DNA of 64,000 nt from CAVOGJ01 sp963700865 (GCA_963700865.1 CAVOZC010000023.1:62001-126000), one strand, 5' to 3'. Numbered from the stretch's first letter, positions 9,755 to 19,763 are shown. A program made the numbers and translations. The notes: generated from the letters alone by a model not told the origin.

Positions 9755-9784
9755 TTTTCGTTGGCCGCCACGATGGCTTAGAAT
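9755..9784 (+). promoter_or_regulatory. Candidate promoter of gdhA
   Basis: TAGAAT (9779-9784) is a good -10. TTTTCG (9755-9760), 18 bases upstream, is a poor -35. The 12-base string TAGAATACGCGG is repeated exactly in the proS promoter at 48372. gdhA starts 40 bases downstream, behind GGAGAG. Confidence 0.4.
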
Positions 9785-9823
9785 ACGCGGGCCTGGCTCA
9801 CTCAATCGTGGAGAGAAACACTG

Positions 9824-11134
9824 ATGGTCCTGAATCCTGCCGTTGCCACTAAATCCGCGGAACGTACCACGGCGGTCGCCAAAGACAATCCGTACCAGAC
9901 GGCCGTGACGCAGTGGCAGCGCGGCGCTGACGAAATCGATCTCGAGCCCTGGATTCGGACCGTTCTGTCACAACCGAAGAACGAGATCATGGTGCATTTT
10001 CCGGTCCGCATGGACAACGGCGAGTACCGATTGTTCAAGGGCTATCGGGTGCAGCACAACAACATTCTGGGTCCGTACAAGGGGGGCATGCGATTCCATC
10101 CGGATGTGCATATCGACGAGGTCAAGGCGCTGGCCACCTGGATGACGCTCAAGTGCGCACTCGTTCACCTGCCGCTCGGCGGTGCCAAAGGAGGCGTGCA
10201 GTTCGATCCGAAGCTGGTGAGCGCAGGATGAGTTGATGCGGCTGACGCGGAGGTTCACGCATGCCTTGGGGGGCAATATCGGTCCCGATTATGATATCCC
10301 CGCGCCGGACGTCGGTACCAACGCCCAGACGATGGTCTGGATGATGGACACGTATTTGAATGCCATTCCGGCTCATAGCCGTTATGAAAATTGCGGCGTC
10401 GTCACCGGGAAGACGCTCGATTGCGGCGGTTCCGAGGGGCGCGACAAGGCGACGGGGCAGGGGACGGCATTTTGTATCGAAGTCTGGGCCCAACATCGGA
10501 ATGTCGATTTGTCGAAGTCGAGTTTCACGGTTCAGGGCTTTGGCAATGCCGGATCCCATACGGCACTGCTGCTGGAGAAAAAAGGGCGCACTTGTTGGCA
10601 ACCTGCAACAGCCGCACGGCGATTTATAACGAGCAAGGATTTTCCGCGGCGGAGCTGGTCCGCTGGTACCAGCAGGGAAACGATCTGGCGGCCTTCCCGC
10701 ACGCCGGTGCGATTCCCCTGCAAGACTTCTTTAAGATCAAGGCAGATATCCTGGTGCCCGCGGCGCTCGAGAATCAGATTACATCCGAGAATGTGAATGA
10801 CATCGATGTGCGCGTGGTTGCCGAAGCCGCCAACGGACCGACTTCCCTCGACGCCGAGGCGGCGTTGCATGACAAGGGGACGGATATCATCCCCGATATC
10901 CTCTGCAATTCGGGCGGCGTGATCGTTTCCTATTTCGAGTGGGTCCAAAATAAGAATGCGCAAAGCTGGGACTTGGCGACGGTCGATGCCAAGCTGGAGC
11001 AGACGATCAAGCCGGCCTTCCGACGGGTGCTCGACATGGCCGAATCGCGTCACATCTCGATGCGAACGGCGGCCATGGCCTGTGCTTTGCAGCGGTTGCG
11101 TAACGCCTACCTGCAACGGGGCATTTTCCCCTAA
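9824..11134 (+). CDS. gdhA: Glutamate dehydrogenase, two frameshifts
   Basis: Glu/Leu/Phe/Val dehydrogenase family member of ~436 residues that interconverts glutamate and 2-oxoglutarate plus ammonia. The substrate-binding region reads GPYKGGMRFHPDV and MTLKCALVHLPLGGAKGG, with the expected lysines. The NAD(P) fold has VQGFGNAGSHTA, and the C-terminal part has AEAANGPTS and NSGGVIVSYFEWVQN. The frame breaks twice: near 10223 (LVSA should run on into QDELMRLTRRF, one base missing) and near 10577-10592 (EKKG into LLATCNSRTAIYNEQG). GGAGAG lies 7 bases before the ATG. Since the three segments are collinear and conserved to the end, I regard the breaks as sequence errors rather than decay. Confidence 0.88.
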
Positions 11135-11209
11135 GCCGGCCGGCACACGCGGACGTTGACCCCGATGGACGGCTGAGCGCTCGCCGTGTCGGATAGCCGC
11201 GATCGTTCG

Positions 11210-11491
11210 CTAGACCATCGCACTCGGGGCCGACTCGCTCCAGGTGACTTCGAGCAGGTTTGTCACACGCTGGACGCCGTCGATGCGGCGAATCGCTTCT
11301 TGCGCAACCTGCTTTTGAAAGTAGCTGCCGACCGTTCCATGCAGGGTGACGTTTCCGTCCTGAGCCTCATAGCGGAGGATGCGACCGGTGAGGTGCGACG
11401 CCTTGCGAATGGCGTCGGCGACTTGATGCTGAATGACCTGCGAGCTGTCTGGCACGGTTTGATCTCCAAACCCACGTTGGCGAGGCTCCAT
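11210..11491 (-). CDS. BON-domain protein
   Basis: A 93-residue protein. About residues 20-85 form a single BON domain: VADAIRKASHLTGRILRYEAQDGN followed by VTLHGTVGSYFQKQVAQEAI and IDGVQRVTNLLEV. BON domains occur in OsmY-like and other envelope stress proteins and bind phospholipid surfaces. No signal peptide is visible, so this copy may be cytoplasmic or the start may be misplaced. It is transcribed against gdhA, with the two genes converging 75 bases apart. Confidence 0.8.
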   Translation of the reverse strand: MEPRQRGFGDQTVPDSSQVIQHQVADAIRKASHLTGRILRYEAQDGNVTLHGTVGSYFQKQVAQEAIRRIDGVQRVTNLLEVTWSESAPSAMV

Positions 11492-11673
11492 CGCGGAAGA
11501 AAACAGGTGGCCTCCGTGCTTCCCACAACGGAGTGTAGATCGGATTCGATGACGGCGACGACTGAATTTATTTCAGGGCAAACCAAGGAATTTGCCAGAA
11601 CCTTAGCAATGGGGCGGAAGGTAACGATCGGATCAACTGTGCCGGAAGCGGCCTGCGGCCACAGGCGGCGGTG

Positions 11674-11975
11674 ACCAGGTCGCCGAATTCACCAGAATTT
11701 GGTGCCTTGGGACTCAACGCCAACATTCCAAAGTCTGGCGACCTGGTCATGACCCACCTTTCGCGAGCGTCGGTTAACCGTCAGCCAGAAGAAATCGCGG
11801 GGAAAAACCGCGATCGGTGGGGAGTGGCTGCCGCGATTTCTGGCGGCGCACGCGCGTACGCCGTCGAAGAATGCCGGTGCGTAACGACGCGTGGTGCGAT
11901 TTTAGCGGCAATCTTCTCTGGCGAACGGTGAAACAAAGAAAAAGGGTGGGTAATGACAACGTCCGGCGACTTCGG
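11674..11975 (+). repeat. Long palindromic repeat element, family R2, copy 1
   Basis: The core 11746-11957 (212 bases) has imperfect terminal inverted repeats of ~50 bases: GTCATGACCCACCTTT at the left and, inverted, GTCATTACCCACCCTTT at the right. Internal complementary blocks include AAATCGCGG/CCGCGATTT. Outer arms (AGGTCGCCGAATTC at the left, GGCGACTTCGGC at the right) match the outer arms of copy 2 at 24660-24955. The element fills most of the 484-base gap 11492-11975 and abuts the TAG stop of the M48 peptidase gene. I see no coding potential inside. Confidence 0.8.
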
Positions 11976-13366
11976 CTACGTCGTGGGGAGCACCAGACAG
12001 GCGATTGCCGCCGCGTGTAGCAGCAGCCCGAGCCAGGTCAGCAGTCGCAACCGCCCTGCGAATGCCCGGGCGTAGACCGGACGCGTCTGAACTGCCCGCA
12101 AATGGGCTTGGCGTGACGCCCAGCCCGGATGGAGCCAGCCCTCACCCCCGTGGGGCAGGTCTGCCGTCATCCGCCGCAAGACCGCGGCGTACCTGGCCGG
12201 CGAACGGTCGTCCCCGTCATGCCGCTGTAATCGCGCAAGGCCCACGCATCGGCCTCGAACTCCAGTTGCCGAGAGTACCAGCCGAGTCCCCAGCGAGCGT
12301 AGCACAAGACGAGGACCAGGCCGCCACAGGCAACGCCCAGCCCCCCGTCCGATGATGGAGCGATGGTGGCCATTTCCCCCTCCGCCAGGCCGCCCGCCAG
12401 CGTCATCAACAGTATCCCCACGGACACGGGGAGCAGCAGCGCTACGATCCGCCGCCAGACATGACCATGATACGCATGGCCCAGTTCATGCGCAAAGACG
12501 GTCAGCAATGCGTCATCGTCGAGTTGCTCGACGAGCGCGTCCGTCAAAAACACGGACTGGAACCGCGGCCAGATCCCGGTGACTGCGGCGTTCGTGATTT
12601 GTCGGTGCGTATCCCAGAACAAGATGTCATGCAGTCGCACTCGGTGTTGCCGGGCGAACGCCAGCAGCCGCTCCCGGAGAGGGCCTTCCGCCAAGGGACG
12701 CATATTCCAGAGGATACGGAGCAGCCAGGGGTAGCCGATCAGCAGCCCTACCAGCGGCAGCACGTAGGTCGCCATGGCCTGTGGTCCGTGCAACGGATCG
12801 GCTGCCAGGTACTCAGCGACGTCTGACACGAGGCAGACGACCAACAGTGGCAGGAGTCCCAGTCCAAACGCAAATCGGGCGTGATTCGAAATGAATCGCC
12901 AGCGAGCCGGCGTCATGAAGGCTGACCAGCGGGGCTCACCCGCCCGCCGCGGGCTTGCCGTGTCGGCACTGCCCCCGCCGCCATCAAACAACAGCGCCCA
13001 GCTGAATAGCCACGGCAGGACGATGGGGCCCATGATGAGCAGCTCGTCGAGCAGAATCCAGCCGCTGCCACCCCAATTGGTGCGTACCACGCTTCCCCAA
13101 TCCACGACGCCGATCAGGAATGTGGAAAGTACCAGCCAGATGGCCAGATGCATCGACTCGAGCCACGGTTCATCCCCCGCCGCCTCGCGCCGCGACACGT
13201 GGGCCCCACAGCAGGCCAGCGTTACCAGTCGCGCGGCAAGCAGGTGGGCCAGAACGCACCCGATCATCATCGTGACACGCACCCAGGTCAGATCGACGGG
13301 CTGCGCTGCGGTGGGGCGGCCAATGGCAACCGCACAGACAATCGCCAGGAGAATGGTCGTGCGCAT
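11976..13366 (-). CDS. M48-family membrane zinc metallopeptidase, one frameshift
   Basis: Polytopic membrane protein of ~463 residues with a possible N-terminal signal or first helix, several membrane segments at about 30-55, 70-90, 105-125 and 165-235, and a cytoplasm- or periplasm-facing protease domain. The zinc site is HELGHAYHGH, and the third ligand is the glutamate in LEFEADAWAL. M48 peptidases (HtpX, Ste24, BlaR-type) degrade or process membrane proteins. The frame shifts near 12214, where one G is missing: YSGMTG should continue DDRSPARYAAVLRRM and run to the stop at 11976, ending in another membrane helix. It is divergent from the secreted-protein gene at 13618. Confidence 0.8.
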
Positions 13367-13506
13367 CGATCACCGTGCTCGGGGCCGCGGACTCAGGGAG
13401 AAGCGAGAAAAGGCAGGCTCTCTCCCGAGGCTAATCGCCGGGGCCGTGCGCGGCAATGGTCAGGTGGGGTTGTAGGGATGAATACGACGGTGCATGCCCA
13501 CGCCTC

Positions 13507-13534
13507 TTGACAATCCATAATAACTCAATATATC
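13507..13534 (+). promoter_or_regulatory. Sigma70-type promoter of the 13618 gene
   Basis: TTGACA (13507-13512), a 16-base AT-rich spacer, then TATATC (13529-13534). It is conspicuously AT-rich against the GC-rich surroundings and lies 84 bases before the ATG, which has AGGAAGGAG just upstream. CTCA/TGAG half-sites flank the -10, but I cannot assign an operator. Confidence 0.6.
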
Positions 13535-13617
13535 GTGAGGTGGCGAGACATAAGTGTATTTGCGAGGTCGCCCCGGTTGTTGATTCCAGCGGCTCACTGG
13601 CAGGAAGGAGAAACGTC

Positions 13618-14831
13618 ATGTTCCGTTTTCCAAGCAAGGTCCCCGGCCGGTGGTTTCTGATGGCTTGTGCGAGCCTGGCGTTCCCGCTCTTGGCGGTGGC
13701 TCAGCGGCGGGGCGGACCCAATGCGCAGTTTCCGGCGGACCGACAGGTCTTTCAGTGGCTGCTCCAACATCATGACCAGATCCAGCGGGAAGTGAAGGAC
13801 ATTGAAGGGGGCGTCGAGACGCGTACGGAATCAGACGATGCGGAGGTCGCGGCCCAGATCCGTGCGCATGTGAAAGCCATGGCTCTCCGTGTCGAGTCGG
13901 GGCGAGGCATCCACTATCGAGATCCCCTCTTTGCCGCCCTCTTCCAGCAGGCCGCCACATCACGATGGCATACGAGCCGACCGAGAAGGGTGTGCTGGTG
14001 CGGGAAACGGGTGACACGCCGCTCTCGGTGCAATTGATCCGTGCGCATGCCCGGGTCGTATCGAGTTTCGTGGAACGTGGTTTCGCGGAGATGCATGTCA
14101 ACCATCCGGTGCCGACCGTGGCAGCGAACGAGCCGGCGGTCGATGCCGCCCGTCCGCCCGCGGGTGCCGAGGGGGATTCGCCCGCTGCCATCTCGCGGGT
14201 CTTTGATCGCCTTTACATTCCCGCGCTGGCGTTGACCAATCAGGGTCAGGTGTCGCCCAGCCGCAAGGCCGTGGAACGATTGGCGGCGCACTGGTCACAG
14301 ACGCAGTCCCTGTGGATAACCGCCTGCGGCGACGCCGCCGCCGGACGCTTACTAACCACCGCGGTCAGCGACAGCTTGCAGGAAACGCAGCGTCACTTGG
14401 ATCAGGGTGCTTGTTCGTTAGCCCATGAGAGTCTGGAGCCGATCCGCGAAATCATGGCGGCGGCTCGACGCGCCGCCGCGATCGACTACCCGCTGGACGG
14501 CTTGACCGATTTTCACGCGACGATGGAGCGTATCGTCCAGCCGGCGATGGCGATGTCGCCGGAGCAGGTGGACGCGGCTTATCGGAGCGAAGTGGGACTC
14601 CTGGCGACTCAGGCGGTGCTGAAATGGAAAGGGGTGGCCGCGACCGATTTTTCGGTGTTGTGGCCCGAGGGGGCGGCGGAGCGGAACGGTCAGGTTCGAC
14701 AGGTGCAGGCGGCGCTCGATCGTCTGCAGTCGGCACTGGCCGAGGGGGACCCGGCCGCGCTGCTTAAGGCGGCTCGAGGCCTGAAGCCACCGTTTGCGAA
14801 ACTGTATATGAGCTTCGGCGAATTCCCTTAG
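13618..14831 (+). CDS. Secreted protein of unknown function, one frameshift
   Basis: The ATG at 13618 follows AGGAAGGAG. Residues 1-29 form a signal peptide with basic residues, a hydrophobic core and an AVAQ cleavage site. The frame changes near 13957 (one base missing): FQQAAT continues as ITMAYEPTEKGVLVRETG. The first ~200 residues contain a conserved-looking block (RDPLFAALFQQA; LIRAHARVVSSFVERGFAEMH) ending in an alanine/proline-rich linker. The second part (~200-404) is helical and reads like a separate domain (VSPSRKAVERLAAHWSQTQ; ACSLAHESLEPIREIM). I do not recognise either. The pattern suggests a periplasmic helical protein. A weak hairpin terminator follows at 14954. Confidence 0.65.
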
Positions 14832-14953
14832 ATTTCTTCGGAGTGCGGCGACTTTCCCCGCTCGGCCCGGCGAGATAGCTCGGCGTGACCGCCGCACGAT
14901 GTCCTGGCCCGCACCTGCGGAGCTTGCCAGACCCCACATGCTCATTCGTTAAC

Positions 14954-14982
14954 GACGCGGCCGATGCGAACGCCGCGTCTTT
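14954..14982 (+). terminator. Possible terminator after the 13618 gene
   Basis: GACGCGGC (14954-14961) pairs perfectly with GCCGCGTC (14972-14979) around a 10-base loop and is followed by only three T residues. It lies ~120 bases after the stop codon. The short U-tract makes it a weak call. Confidence 0.4.
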
Positions 14983-15098
14983 GAGATGCGGCGAATTGAG
15001 GGGGATGCCTCCTACCGCTGCGGGAAGAGGCGCGTTTGTACGGCGCTCAGGACGCCCGCTACTGTGCCTCTAAGTGCATGATCCAACCGGGCGGAAAG

Positions 15099-15722
15099 TC
15101 AGTGTTCGCCTGGTTCAGGTCGACCCGAGCTAAGCGGTGGGTTCGAAGTAGGGGGTATTGGGAACTGACCAATCGCACCAACATAGGTGGAGCGCTGTTC
15201 GGGATCGTTGCGAGTCGCCCAGCGAGCAGCACTTTCCGCGAAGTGTGGTGTCTCTTCTTCAGTATGCGCTTCTGTCCAGAAGGAGAGGCGTATCAAGAGA
15301 CCGGCGATAAAATAGAAGGGGTTTAGCCGAGCCCCCACGGTGCAGGTGAACTTGGAGCGATTTTCATCGACTGGCTCAACCTTCATGTCCCAGGTCACCT
15401 GAAACCTGATCGGAAAACGCCCCAGAAAACGTGCCTTTGTCTTGGGGCTGACCAGGAAGATGTGCTGCGGCTCCATAATCTCTTCGCGGTAAAGTTGGGT
15501 CATCATGAAACCGGCCGCAGTTTCATCGTTTCGAAATACCCAGCGACCATCGCCGCCACGGTAGACATACATCACCTTGTGCGCCCCGGAAGCCGGAGTA
15601 CAGGCCACGTATTCTTCTTTTGAGAAATGCACAATCCAGTCTGCCAAGTCAAACCTCTCTACCGGCAGGTCAACCATCACCGACGTGGAGGTCTTGAGGT
15701 TGTCTCGCTTTGCCATGATCAT
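15099..15722 (-). CDS. SRPBCC/START-like domain protein (tentative)
   Basis: A 207-residue soluble protein whose alternating beta pattern and final amphipathic helix (EEETPHFAESAARWA) resemble SRPBCC (Bet v1/polyketide cyclase-like) hydrophobic-ligand proteins. The assignment is tentative because no diagnostic residues exist. It is the last gene of a three-gene minus-strand operon (sulfatase, alpha/beta hydrolase, this gene), 43 bases after the hydrolase. GGGAG sits 4 bases before the first ATG and 10 before a second (15716), so the start could be either. In the same context SRPBCC proteins often bind or chaperone lipophilic substrates, which is inference here. Confidence 0.5.
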   Translation of the reverse strand: MIMAKRDNLKTSTSVMVDLPVERFDLADWIVHFSKEEYVACTPASGAHKVMYVYRGGDGRWVFRNDETAAGFMMTQLYREEIMEPQHIFLVSPKTKARFLGRFPIRFQVTWDMKVEPVDENRSKFTCTVGARLNPFYFIAGLLIRLSFWTEAHTEEETPHFAESAARWATRNDPEQRSTYVGAIGQFPIPPTSNPPLSSGRPEPGEH

Positions 15723-15765
15723 TCTTCTCCCAATTTCGTCTCTGAAACGCGTGTACTGGCATCGA

Positions 15766-16758
15766 TCAGAGTGCCTGGTGCTCGTTAGATACCCAGTTGA
15801 TGACCATGTTCAGGAATGTCTCATGCTGGTCCTGGTAGGAATAATGTCCGCAATTCTCAAGCACTTGTAGCTTACTGCGTTTGAGTCGCTGGCTGAGTCG
15901 TTGGGAATTCTCGACGAGCAACAATTGGTCTTGATCTCCCCAGAAGATCAGCACGGGCTTGTCGATTTCCGAGAGTTTGGGATCCACGTACGCGAGGCTT
16001 TTCGGATACCCTTTGAACCACTGGGTGATCGGTCCGATCCGACCGGAATACGAAGTGATGTAGTCAGAAATCTCTTCTTCGTTGGGGACGTAGTTCACAT
16101 AACACAGTGCATTACCAGCATGCACAAATGTCGCTGCTCCAGCGATCTTGAAGACCAGTCGCCAGAAAGCTGACTTCACAATCTTGTTAATGACGCTGCC
16201 GTTGTTCGAGGGTGCGATACCGGGACCATCCCCAATCATGAGACTCGCGACTTCATTTGGAAAGTGCGTGACGTAAGCCAATGCCGCAGACATTCCCACA
16301 TCTGGTCCCACGAGATGGGGACTTTGAATATCAAATTCGGCAATGAAATCGCGTAGAAAGCATCCCTGCGCTTCAAAGGTCATGTACTCAAGGCCGCCTT
16401 CGCTACCACCAAATCCCGGTAAGTCGTAGGCGTACAGATTGAAATGATTTGCCAATCCGTTCCAGAGAGGAGCAAACGCGACAATACTTTGAGGCAAGGG
16501 ATTCATCAAAAGGACTGTCGGACAGTCCTTACGACGGGCGTAGGCATAACGCACCTTCACGCCAGAAATCGTCCTATGCTGGAGAGGCATTGGTGCCGGC
16601 CGACGGTACGTGGGAGCCTTCCCATAGCTATTTCCCCGTGCCCGCTTCACGGCGTTATATTCTGGTGTAATCGCCAGCAACACGCTGGCGTTGAATTTGT
16701 CGAGCAGGGATACAGATCGCCGACGGCGCATTGTCGGAATTGAGTCTGGTGCGTTCAT
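15766..16758 (-). CDS. Alpha/beta hydrolase with aspartate nucleophile (dehalogenase/epoxide-hydrolase type)
   Basis: A 330-residue alpha/beta hydrolase. The nucleophile elbow reads HLVGPDVGMSAAL, i.e. GxDxG with aspartate as in haloalkane dehalogenases, fluoroacetate dehalogenases and epoxide hydrolases rather than the serine of esterases. The oxyanion loop is MNPLPQS where these families usually have HGFPQS or HGxP. The acid is in VLIFWGDQDQLL and the catalytic histidine in ENCGHYSYQDQHE. The gene starts 12 bases after the sulfatase stop codon, indicating co-transcription. Base composition looks less GC-rich than the flanks. The reaction is probably hydrolysis of a halide, epoxide or similar, and the substrate is unknown. 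Confidence 0.8.
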   Translation of the reverse strand: MNAPDSIPTMRRRRSVSLLDKFNASVLLAITPEYNAVKRARGNSYGKAPTYRRPAPMPLQHRTISGVKVRYAYARRKDCPTVLLMNPLPQSIVAFAPLWNGLANHFNLYAYDLPGFGGSEGGLEYMTFEAQGCFLRDFIAEFDIQSPHLVGPDVGMSAALAYVTHFPNEVASLMIGDGPGIAPSNNGSVINKIVKSAFWRLVFKIAGAATFVHAGNALCYVNYVPNEEEISDYITSYSGRIGPITQWFKGYPKSLAYVDPKLSEIDKPVLIFWGDQDQLLLVENSQRLSQRLKRSKLQVLENCGHYSYQDQHETFLNMVINWVSNEHQAL

Positions 16759-16770
16759 TCGTCTTGCGTC

Positions 16771-18519
16771 CTATTCATTTTTCAGGAATCCGTGCCATGG
16801 ATTCCAATTCTCGGCAACCGGCACAATTCCCTTGTCGTGTGCATATTGTGTGTAAATTTGGATGAGGCGTTTCAACGTCTCGGGCTTGTCGGCGTCAAGA
16901 CGAGTCGTCTCCCCTGGATCATGTTTGATATCATAGAGATGCCACTTTCCGTCACCGTACATGCCGGTGCGCACACGGATCGCCTTGTAATCTCCCGCCA
17001 CGACGTAGCTGTTGCCAAACAATTCGAACGCGAACCATTGATCTTCGGTCCTCGGTCGCTCAGAATTGCCCTCCAGAAACGGTCGGATTGAGACACCCGA
17101 CGGCGTTGTGATCGATCTGTCCCGGAATTGCGTCAACGGATGGGTGACTCCGGCATAGTCAAGAATGGTCATCGGGATATCTTTGACGCAGACAAAATCA
17201 TTGGCGTGCACCGCGTCACGCTCGCCATTCCAGTCCTGAGGCGGGACGACGAGCAATGGAACCCTGACGCCTCCCTCGCCGATGAACCATTTCCACCATT
17301 GGAGACCACCCGTTACGGCATCAGCCCAGTCAGTACCAATAAAGGCAAAAGCGTCGCCCCTTCCGATGTGTTCGATTTCCTGGCTAAAGTTGCTCCTCAT
17401 CCACTTGGTGGCCATTGGATTGCTCAACTCGCCACGCTGATCCAGACCTTCGGGACCGTTGTCAGACATGTACACAATGAGCGTACTATCGAGCTGACCA
17501 GTTTCGCGAAGATAATTGAGCAGCATGCCAATATGGTAGTCTTGAGATTCCATCATGGCAGAATAGGTGGCCAGCGATCGAGCTTGTCGACGTTGCTCCT
17601 CATCGCTCAGGCTCAACCAGGACCGTAATAGGCGATTCTTGCTCCTGTCGGGGAATGCTGCGTCTTTCGGAATGAGGCCGAGTTTTTTTTGGGACTCAAA
17701 GCGAGTCCGCTTCACTCCCTCGAAACCGAGCTTGAGGAAGGCGTCGTAATACTTGTCGATTAAAAAGTCCGGAGCCTGAAGGGGAGCGTGCGCCGTCGTA
17801 TAGGCCAGATACGCAAAAAACGGCTTGCCTGTCTTTTGGCCCTGCTCGAGGTATTCTAGCATTTTCGATGTGTACAGGTCGTCGGAGTAGATACCGATCG
17901 GGCGTTTAACCTCTTGGCCATCTTCGTAAAAAGGTTCCGTTGGAATTTCACCGGACTTAACTGCTTCAGCCACGGCCGGATCATGCATGTCAACGTGAAA
18001 GACACCCTGGTTCCAGTGATTCGATCCACCGGTGTAGATCGAGTAGCTTCGGTCGAATCCCCACTCGTGCGGTCCTTGTCCGCCGTGATGCGTTCCTCCC
18101 AGGTGCCACTTGCCCACCATGTAAGTTCGATACCCGGCGTCCTGGAGTAACTCCGCAACCGTGGCGGTCGTCCTCGTGAGGTAGGCTTCGTAGCCAGGTT
18201 GGCCCTCGGCTGGTGGATAGAGTGCGTAGTCGAACGCACCGAGGCCGACGTCAATGGGGTCGTTGCCGGTCAGCAGCATGGCCCTGGTCACCGAACAAAC
18301 CGGTGACGCATGGAAGTTGGTGAATAATCGGCCGCGTTTGGATAGGCGGTCCAGGTTTGGCGTTTTGGTGATGGAACCGCAGATGCCAAGATCGCCGAAA
18401 CCAATGTCGTCACCGACGATCAGGAGAATATTCGGCTTTGATGTCTGGGCAAGAGTGATAGCGGGCGAGTCCCAAAAGGTTGCTGCAATCGCCAGCAAAC
18501 AGATAAGCATCGGACGCAT
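16771..18519 (-). CDS. Secreted arylsulfatase-family (S1) sulfatase with CSVTR motif
   Basis: The start at 18519 (MRPMLICLLAIAATFW) is chosen because GAGGAG lies 6 bases upstream and it gives a clean signal peptide. An upstream ATG at 18567 would add a second hydrophobic stretch. The protein is 582 residues, normal for type I sulfatases. Metal ligands are visible in LLIVGDDIGFGDLG and YMSDNGPEG, and the second signature is VGKWHLGG. The activation motif is HASPVCSVTRAMLLTG: Cys75 is the expected formylglycine precursor, but position 77 is valine where CxPxR requires proline or, rarely, alanine. The Arg is kept. It heads the operon sulfatase - hydrolase - SRPBCC and is divergent from an AraC regulator. 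Confidence 0.9.
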   Translation of the reverse strand: MRPMLICLLAIAATFWDSPAITLAQTSKPNILLIVGDDIGFGDLGICGSITKTPNLDRLSKRGRLFTNFHASPVCSVTRAMLLTGNDPIDVGLGAFDYALYPPAEGQPGYEAYLTRTTATVAELLQDAGYRTYMVGKWHLGGTHHGGQGPHEWGFDRSYSIYTGGSNHWNQGVFHVDMHDPAVAEAVKSGEIPTEPFYEDGQEVKRPIGIYSDDLYTSKMLEYLEQGQKTGKPFFAYLAYTTAHAPLQAPDFLIDKYYDAFLKLGFEGVKRTRFESQKKLGLIPKDAAFPDRSKNRLLRSWLSLSDEEQRRQARSLATYSAMMESQDYHIGMLLNYLRETGQLDSTLIVYMSDNGPEGLDQRGELSNPMATKWMRSNFSQEIEHIGRGDAFAFIGTDWADAVTGGLQWWKWFIGEGGVRVPLLVVPPQDWNGERDAVHANDFVCVKDIPMTILDYAGVTHPLTQFRDRSITTPSGVSIRPFLEGNSERPRTEDQWFAFELFGNSYVVAGDYKAIRVRTGMYGDGKWHLYDIKHDPGETTRLDADKPETLKRLIQIYTQYAHDKGIVPVAENWNPWHGFLKNE

Positions 18520-18683
18520 TCTCATCTCCTCGACGAGGAACAGACTCGCAGTTACCAAGAACAGCAAGCAAATGGCCTGTGGATGGTTGGACTTCAGCAG
18601 GCACGGTCGTAACCGCGGACGCGCTTTCGCTTGGGTAAACGCCTGAGTCTAGATTAGGGGCCAAGACACGTGTAGACTCGCGG

Positions 18684-19763
18684 GTGGGGAATATCCGCTT
18701 TCGGCCAACTCGCCTCACTCTTGACATCACCGTGAATCATCACACTCGCTCCGAGACGACCTTATCGAGGCTCCCGAACGGGGTGTTTTCGCGGCAGCTC
18801 GATGACGCGTCAGGCTTCTCGGAGATCTTCGCCCGTTGGAATGGCCAATTTCACCAAATGTCCCGCGGGAAGTTTCATGGAAGCATCGATGTGGTGAGCG
18901 GCCAGACGGTGCGGTTATTCCAGGCGAACACGAACCAGGCCATTCTCACTCGTGGCATGGACAGTGTATTCGCGACGTTCATTCCCATCACACCACGAAA
19001 CGCAGCCACGCGGTGGTCGGGACGCAGGCTGAATCCGGGCGATCTGATCGCCAAATTTCCCGAGGCCGAATACAACAATCAGACGAATCCAAACACATCG
19101 ATTCGCGCGTTGCTGGTGCCGGTGAGCACTGTCCAGGAGATGACCCGTATCCTTGCCGGAGGAAGCACGGACGTCAAATTGCCCAGTTGGAGCGCTCCGC
19201 AGCCGGAACCTCAGGTCATGGAACGCTTCGAACGAGGTCTGGCCGAACTGCTGACGACCTCGCTTCGGTCCCCGAAGTTTGTTGGCAGCCCGGAAGGAAA
19301 ATCACTTGAAATGGAGTGCCTCCGCAGACTCATTGCTGCATTGTTGCATCCCTCGGTGGCGGGACCTGTCAAAATCTGTCAGAAGAATCGCAGGCTTCTG
19401 GTGAAGCGTGCACTTGATGTCATGCATAGTCGTTTGAATGGGCCATTGACCGCAATTGAGTTATGTGCAGAACTCGGGGCTAGTGACCGATCGTTAAGAA
19501 GAGCCTTCCGTGAAGCCTTCGGTCTTGGCCCGTTGGCCTACTTTCGAGTGATTCGCCTGCACGAGGTTAGGATGGCGCTCCACGGCGCCCGAGGAAGTGA
19601 TAAATCCGTTGCCGAGATTGCTCGACGCTGGGGGTTTCACCGTCTGGGATCGTTCGCGAATGAGTACCGGCGCCAATTTGGGGAACTCCCCTCCCAAACG
19701 CTAGGAGTGCGAAGACGGCCCGGCGTGCAGCAAGTATTTGAGCGGTCACTCGTGGGAAAATAA
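18684..19763 (+). CDS. AraC-family transcriptional regulator
   Basis: A 359-residue protein. The C-terminal ~110 residues hold two helix-turn-helix units of AraC/XylS type (LTAIELCAELGASDRSLRRAFREAFG, here split only by a short linker, and KSVAEIARRWGFHRLGSFANEYRRQFGELPS). The N-terminal ~230 residues resemble the AraC-binding-like/cupin sensor domain. The GTG at 18684 has no clear Shine-Dalgarno and a second GTG at 18732 is also possible, so the start is uncertain. It is divergently placed 164 bases from the sulfatase start, the classic arrangement for a local activator responding to the substrate of the adjoining operon. That role is inferred. Confidence 0.85.
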   Translation: MGNIRFRPTRLTLDITVNHHTRSETTLSRLPNGVFSRQLDDASGFSEIFARWNGQFHQMSRGKFHGSIDVVSGQTVRLFQANTNQAILTRGMDSVFATFIPITPRNAATRWSGRRLNPGDLIAKFPEAEYNNQTNPNTSIRALLVPVSTVQEMTRILAGGSTDVKLPSWSAPQPEPQVMERFERGLAELLTTSLRSPKFVGSPEGKSLEMECLRRLIAALLHPSVAGPVKICQKNRRLLVKRALDVMHSRLNGPLTAIELCAELGASDRSLRRAFREAFGLGPLAYFRVIRLHEVRMALHGARGSDKSVAEIARRWGFHRLGSFANEYRRQFGELPSQTLGVRRRPGVQQVFERSLVGK

